Positions 43,626-64,000 of a DNA stretch of 64,000 nt are shown in pieces. Numbering within the stretch: position 1 is the first letter of the stretch; each line of letters begins with the position of its first letter. Source of the stretch: Eublepharis macularius (Eukaryota; Chordata; Lepidosauria; Squamata; Eublepharidae); NCBI RefSeq assembly GCF_028583425.1, contig NC_072793.1, forward strand, positions 101,107,689 through 101,171,688. Direction: 5' to 3'. A program made the translations under genes and the position numbers. The notes below the pieces were generated by a model that searched no databases, was not told where the DNA came from, and worked only from the letters and a program-made list of their open reading frames with translations.

Positions 43626-46029
43626 TAACAGCCTCTTTGTTCTGATGATGAGTCCAGAAGATCCAGCCAGATCCTGTTATACAGCAGAAGGATGGGCTTC
43701 ATCTTCTTTGGGGTCCTTTTGGAAAAATATTTAGTTCTTTAGAAAATGTCTGTGCACACAATAATGATAGTAAGAGGACTGTTTCCCCCCTCCCCTCTTT
43801 CAGTGTGCCATGCTGTGATTCTGATTAATCTGAGTGGAGAATCAGGGCAGAATCAGCAGTAATAGCTGTTGTGACTCAACTAAAAACATAAACCTGAACA
43901 TACTTTACAGCTGTCACTTTTTTCTGGCAGGGGAACCTTTTCACACCAAGTCAGCAGGTGACCCTTTTTGTAGCATACAATGCATAACCTATTGGTTTTC
44001 TGCCTGTTGTGCAGCCAATAAATATCCAGTAGCCCTGCCTGAAAAAAAGTTGGCAACTTTAGCTACCCTCAGTTCTTTTGGTAAAGTGTTACAAAAGTCT
44101 TCCCTCTTCCATTGTAATAATCTTACAAAGGATTGGCTTTGTTTGCCTCATTCAAATATACAAAATTCTAATAACTATACTACTGAGTTGTCAAAGTTTA
44201 CATTTTTATTGAATTAGTGATAAGTTATAAAGGAGAAAAAATATAGAATTATATGTACAGCATTTTCAAAGACAAACCAAAAAAGATCATGGGATAATGG
44301 GAGGGAAATTCTTGAGAGCAGCAAAAATAAAATAAAGAAACAAAAATGAGAACTTTTTGCCTGTGAGTGATGGAGATAAACACCAGCTCCACCTGAAAGC
44401 CAGATGGTTGGACTTGCATGCCAAAGGAGGAATTCTTGTCTCTACCCCTTCCTTGTGGAATCAAAACTTTGGGGCACATCAGTGATGATTTATGACATAT
44501 TAATAGAAGATGAGTTCCATTAGTGTAGACCACTGCCTTAGTTATTGGTACAACTGTTTAATTTCAAGTGATCAGTGCTTCAAGTGGCATAGATGATCTG
44601 TAGTTCAGGGTAAATTAGATATTAAGATCCCATTGCCCTTTGAACTTCTAAATGGTTGCAAAGCTGTAACTGCCAACATTTTACCAACATTTGCCCCTTT
44701 AACTTCCTTTGCTGACTTTGGTATGGTACGCCAATTAGTAATTGCTCATCCAGAGCTGTGCGTATACTGTGTGTGATTCCACAGGAGCACAGGAAAGTAC
44801 AGAATGGGGCAATGAATGCAGAATTCAGCTTTGTGAGAATTTTAACTTTCATTTTACAAAAAACATATTAAGCTCCAATCCCTTAGGGGTATAAAGACAT
44901 ACTTGAAAGTGCATCACCTATGCCTGCTGAAATCTCAGAAGTGAGGCAGAAAGCAAAATAAGATTTTCAATGGTTGAGGCAGGGCTTCAGTGTCCTTGCT
45001 TTCCCTTGACTAGCAAACTTGAATATATTAAGCAATTTAACAAAAGGGAGAATAAAGTATACAAAAAAGATGCATTATGCATATTTGCTTAGTTTGTATA
45101 TTTTAGAATTTAGCTTTTTAGGCATCACATTCAGATTACAGAGTATACACAACTGTGTGTGTACTCTGCAATGTGTAGATAAACTTTGCTCATGGGAAGC
45201 CAACTGGTTTACTAATGGGCAGGGCAAGAACCAAGGTGAGATATTTAACCAACAGTCATAATCCATGTAATGCTTTATAATGATAAGTGTTTGCAATTAA
45301 TTAATTGAAGAAATTCAGTATGACAGTTTATATCAGCTGGCAAGCTAACCCACTTAAGTGGAGATACATTGGTTTACACCAGCTAGAAAACTGGCCATAT
45401 CATCCTTTGCTATGTGATACAGTTACAATATTTGGACAATTACCGAACACAGCAATGTGACTATGTGAGTCATATAATTTTGGGACAACAGCCTCTTTAC
45501 AGTCCTGTTCAGTCATTACAATTTTGATAATCCAACCTTGCAGAACATGCTGCCTTAAGTCATTCCAACAGGCATGGTGGCTGTTTCGTATGAATATACA
45601 AATATACAAAAATATGCATATTTTTCATATTTGGTACACAGAAATGTATACCTGTAAAAGTCTGGATTTCCAGTCATACATACCAGCCCTGGAAAACAGC
45701 CATGGTATCCATTTGTACTGAGAATAGTGTGGCCTCTCCTTATGCATGGCTGGGTCATCAAAATCATGACGACAAAATGTCAGAAGTGGAAGTGTCAGAC
45801 TTGCAAAGTTTTCAGTCAGAAGTTATTAGGGTGGGCATCTGTCTCAGCCTGAAGTTTCAGAGTATTCTCTTTCCTCACATATGCACTTATCCCATCTAGA
45901 TGTGCCTTTATGATAATATATTGGCTGAAAATAGGAAACTTTTCCAGAGAATAAAATATTGCAGAATCTACTGAGTGGAGTCATTGAAAGGCTAGAAATA
46001 AAAATTATAGACACCAGATCATGACAGCA
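43626..46029. other. Intergenic, nothing recognised
   Basis: AT-rich with many short open frames on both strands; none resembles a known protein. Confidence 0.4.
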
Positions 46030-47200
46030 AGCAATAAATTCAGAGATGTTTTATTGGCATGACAGATATTACAGGTCCTGCCAAAATATGAGAAGAATCG
46101 AGTTCCTGAGATATGGCAGAAAGCAAAACATGGGGCAAACCTGGGAGAACATGTCAGCCTCCTATAAGCTCGCCAGCTGATTGGAAGCCAGTGCTGGAAA
46201 GTTCTAGTCCAGGTATTTATGAGTAGTCAGTGTTCAATTTTTCAATTGGGAAAGTTGCAAGAATGAAAAAATATCTCTGTCACTGCAGCACTAATCCCTG
46301 TTAACTAGAGAACAATGCTAGTAAATCCCTTCAGTCCTAGCAAGCTCTCAGGAGAAAGTATAACTCTAAATCCTAAGCAATATTAAGGGCTGATGTACAG
46401 TTGTAAAAGCTTCCCATCCATGTTCTTATTCAGCTATAACAAGATCTGGCTGGCTTCATATTATAAATAACTAATATAATAATACTTGATATTAGTTATT
46501 TATCACCTGCCTTTCTTCCATCATAGCCCTTCTCTTCATATTAGAATGTCCCATCATTTCTAGGTCCTACATAGCTTCCAGTTCTATACAATCAAATTCC
46601 TTTCCCAGCCCTGACCTTAAAAATACAATGCATGGGAAACAGCAGCATAGCATATCCTCTAGTGTCATCACCAAAGGTCTAACAAGCTCCATCTACTGCC
46701 ACAATCAAGATGGGACCTTTCACAAGGTCACCAGCTCCTTCAATACAGTACAAAGAATTGAGGGGAAGGATAACTTTTCTTTAAGTACCTGGAAATAAGA
46801 TGGCATGAAGTTCTTCCCAGAGGATACAAGATAGGTTTGTGGAGGGTAAAGGAAGATAATACTTTCTAGTGTAGGGCAGCAATTGCTCAACAGAGGTAAA
46901 AGCATGAGGCTGAGATAGCCTTACCTACCATAAACATCTCCTTAGCCAGTGTCAGGTGCAATCTATGGAGACAAACCAGTTCCCTGTCCGACTCTTGATT
47001 ATCTCTGCTCTTAATGACTGTCCAGTTTGTTCTCTCTCCCATCCCCCTGCTTTTCTACACATGGCTTTTCTCCTCACACATTACCTAGCCTTTCCCCATG
47101 TAGTCTCCCTTTGGAGTGAACCAATGCTGATGGCATCTTGCAAAGAACGTGAGGATCCCTAGAGGTTTCCTCTCCTTGCCCCCAAGCCCACATTCCTCTT
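46030..47200 (-). other. PCBP4: PCBP4 3' UTR (probable extent)
   Basis: On the minus strand an AATAAA lies at 46055-46050, followed by a T/G-rich stretch, so the mRNA probably ends near 46030, about 1.15 kb after the stop. An old LINE end may lie within it (near 46490-46520). Confidence 0.4.
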
Positions 47201-61541
<14,341 letters not shown>

Positions 61542-61602
61542 GGATCTACTTCTAAGGAAACCAACACCCAGCGTTTAGGAGGTGTTGATGCAGCCAAATC
61601 TG

Positions 61603-61626
61603 GAGAGAGAGAGAGAGAGAGAGAGA
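61603..61626 (+). repeat. (GA)n tract forming the polypyrimidine tract of a PCBP4 acceptor
   Basis: On the minus strand it is (TC)12 directly before CCAG, the acceptor of the first coding exon. Confidence 0.9.
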
Positions 61627-64000
61627 AATAAAAGAGCCTCATAGCAAACATCACTTGTAAATCAGTCCAACTAGCTGGCAGGATTGCAGATTAGTGGTTG
61701 AGTTTCACTCGACATCCTTTGATACTTTGTGTTCCAGAGCACTCCAGAATAATGATTGTGATGATAAAAGAAAGTATCATATGAACAAACACAACAGCTT
61801 TTCCAAATGTAACTCTCAAAAAAACCCTTCCTGAAACCTCAGTGAAACATAAAAGGTAATGTAGATACGACTGAAGTCTATTCTTCCTATCATCCAGCTT
61901 TGGTCATAGGACATCTTTCCAGAGATCTTGGGGTTGATATTGTGATGGTTGGAACCTTAGGATTATTATTATGATTATTATTACATTACATTTCTACATT
62001 TCCCCGTCAGACGGGTATCCTTTCCAGCTGGACAAACACTCCGCCGTCCATATAGTTTTAATAGATGTATGGCAATATATGTTTACTAGGTTCCCTTATG
62101 GGACTTGATATATATTTTGCAGCTGTGGGGCAGATTACAATACCTCCTTTCCAGCCATTTTGTGTGAGAAAGATGGATCTGAAGGAGGAATGATGGCTCC
62201 AGTCAGTGCTGAAGGCCCAAAGATAATTCCTTCTTGGCTTTTAGGTCATTGGCACATGGCAATGCTGTGAATGCAGAGGTATTTGCCGTGACAGCAACAG
62301 AGTATCCACACACCAGGCGTCCCCACATTTCTCCTTCCCCAGTCCCTCACAGTGACCATTCTCCTCCCTCTCCCCAACAAACCACTGGAGGTCTTTTTTC
62401 ATTTTTTCAAAGTTGGTAACTACTGTATCCCTATTGTGTTATCACTATAGTAATATGCCATTACCGATTTTTTTGTTTAAAAAATGAAAAAGCTCTCTGG
62501 TGGCACTAGGGGGAGTGGTGGCTGTGGAGCACTGGGCACAGAAATGGTGCCCATATGAACAGAACTGGGAAAGATTTGGACCTTCCCATCCAGAAGGCAA
62601 CAACCCTGACTTGGCTATACATTTTCAAAGAAAATGGAGTAAGCACGTTTAGGAAAGATCACAGCAAGGCCAAGGGAAAGCTAGAAAATACCTGAAGGCA
62701 CCATATCGGTATGTGGAAGCAGGAAAAAACCCCACTTACTATCCATTTCAGACTGAATACTTCGTGTGGAAGTGACTTTAGGCTGCCAAGTCCTCTGTGT
62801 TCAAATCCATGGTAGATAGGCAGACACACAGCACCAAAGTTTTGGCTTGTTTTGCTTTGAACATGGTCAAGATAATTTCTATTCCCTTAACAGCTGCTGT
62901 GGTTTAATTGAATATTTTATTTTTTAAACAGCCACAGAAGTATAACAAAGTATTGACAAACAACACATAGGCAGAGATTTGGGGTGGTTTTGGCAAGGAA
63001 TTAAGTGAATGGGTACCTGCCTTCCTTCCTGCTGAGAGAATCTCTTCTAGCCTGTCTCCTTCTCTTTCTCTGCTCCATTTGCCCATTTTTTCTTGGTCAC
63101 TGCTCCCTTCAAGCCTTCCTGCTAAAGCACCTCCTGCTAAAAGGGCTAGTGCTTTAGCACTCAGTGCTTTGCTGCTACAAGGGTCCATTCTGTGGTTGCA
63201 GTTCCTGATTGGCCCTCTCTATAGCTGCTGCAGCACTAATATCACAAGGACTCCATGAACAGAGGGATCATCCTCTGCCCTTCCTCTTGCTTCTCCCTAG
63301 TAAGGGGACCCGGGAAGGCTGAGCAGCTTTTTCTGTCCAACATGCACAGAAATGGGGCTTGAATGAGTTATTATTTCACACGGGGCATTCCAACATTAAG
63401 GGGAAACTACTGGGAAACCCCTGTTCCTCACAGAGAACAGTCTAGCCACTGAATACTGGAAATTGAACAGGGCCTCCAGTTTTTTGGAGGTCCTTGTAAA
63501 GTGATCATTTTTTGTATATTTGATTGCTTATTTCAATATTTGCTAATCATCAGTGAGGAAGTGTCTGATGGCAGAAAGGCCTTTCTGTTCAGGAGGTTAC
63601 TGTCAGAGAAGCACACCCAGTAGCCAACATTAATGCTCTGCAGTTTGTGTGTGTGCTTTTGGGCATGTGTCAGAGAGAAAATCATATGAATGTTGCAGTG
63701 CAGCAAAAAAGAATAAATAGGTCTGAGTTATCCAATGCTATAGGGAAGTCTTGTTGCTACTCCCCTTCATACAGCCCCTTCATACAGCTTCAGAGTAGAG
63801 CAAAGCCATTGCCCTGCCCTCAGCTCTGTCTTTTTAAACTACCCTTTCCGGCTAACATTGCATTTCCTGACACGTGTTCTTCACGTGTCAAATGTCTCAT
63901 GTAGAGAGAGGTCTCATCCTCCACGTTTAAATAAACAGATATCATAAAGTCATAAGTCTCCGTGTTGTCTCATTCAAAGAAAATGAAATCCTACACCTGG
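61627..64000. other. Upstream part of PCBP4 (intron or 5' flank), nothing recognised
   Basis: No CpG-rich promoter, non-coding first exon or known repeat can be identified. The PCBP4 promoter may be outside the window. Confidence 0.4.

Overview
The window looks like nuclear DNA of a squamate reptile (lizard or gecko type). Two host genes with vertebrate GT-AG introns and the end of a third lie among many repeats. The repeat mix fits squamates: CR1/L2-clade LINEs, a Bov-B 3' end, an L1 relic, tRNA-derived SINEs, hAT-type non-autonomous DNA transposons with 8-bp target duplications, and Penelope-type fragments. Nothing suggests bacteria or a virus. The organism call rests on repeat families recalled from memory, so it is an inference.

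Host genes. (1) Bases 1-120 (+) encode the last 39 residues and stop of PARP3, including the catalytic-glutamate segment. (2) Bases 32968-34194 (+) are a single coding exon for a 408-residue class A orphan receptor of the GPR61/GPR62 group. Position says GPR62; the protein itself, especially its tail, looks more like GPR61. A spliced 5' UTR carries a short upstream ORF. (3) Bases 47201-61541 (-) hold PCBP4, a poly(C)-binding protein with three KH domains. Twelve coding exons join in frame to a 411-residue protein from the conserved methionine, with two further in-frame ATGs upstream. The order and orientation PARP3(+) - GPR62(+) - PCBP4(-) match human 3p21, so the block is conserved across amniotes. 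The intergenic distances here are much larger, mostly because of inserted repeats.

Layout. 1-1.0 kb: PARP3 end and 3' UTR. 1.7-5.8 kb: SINE, hAT-like MITE and a long damaged L2 LINE. 5.8-8 kb: microsatellites and a degenerate tandem repeat. 8.1-12.3 kb: three DNA transposons. 13.8-14.0 kb: a perfect 108-bp-arm palindrome with hammerhead-ribozyme cores, flanked by a 12-bp duplication. 15-31 kb: LINE 3' ends, a 391-bp hAT element, a second L2 copy with near-complete reverse transcriptase, a Bov-B end and several Penelope-like foldback units. 32.8-34.2 kb: GPR62. 36.2-36.6 and 42.9-43.3 kb: two more large foldbacks. 46-61.6 kb: PCBP4, whose introns contain an L1 copy that keeps ORF1 but lost nearly all of ORF2.

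The host genes do not form one pathway: PARP3 acts at DNA breaks, GPR62 is a membrane receptor and PCBP4 binds C-rich RNA. The most unusual signal is the number of inverted-repeat (foldback) insertions, several carrying CUGANGA/GAAA cores resembling hammerhead ribozymes.
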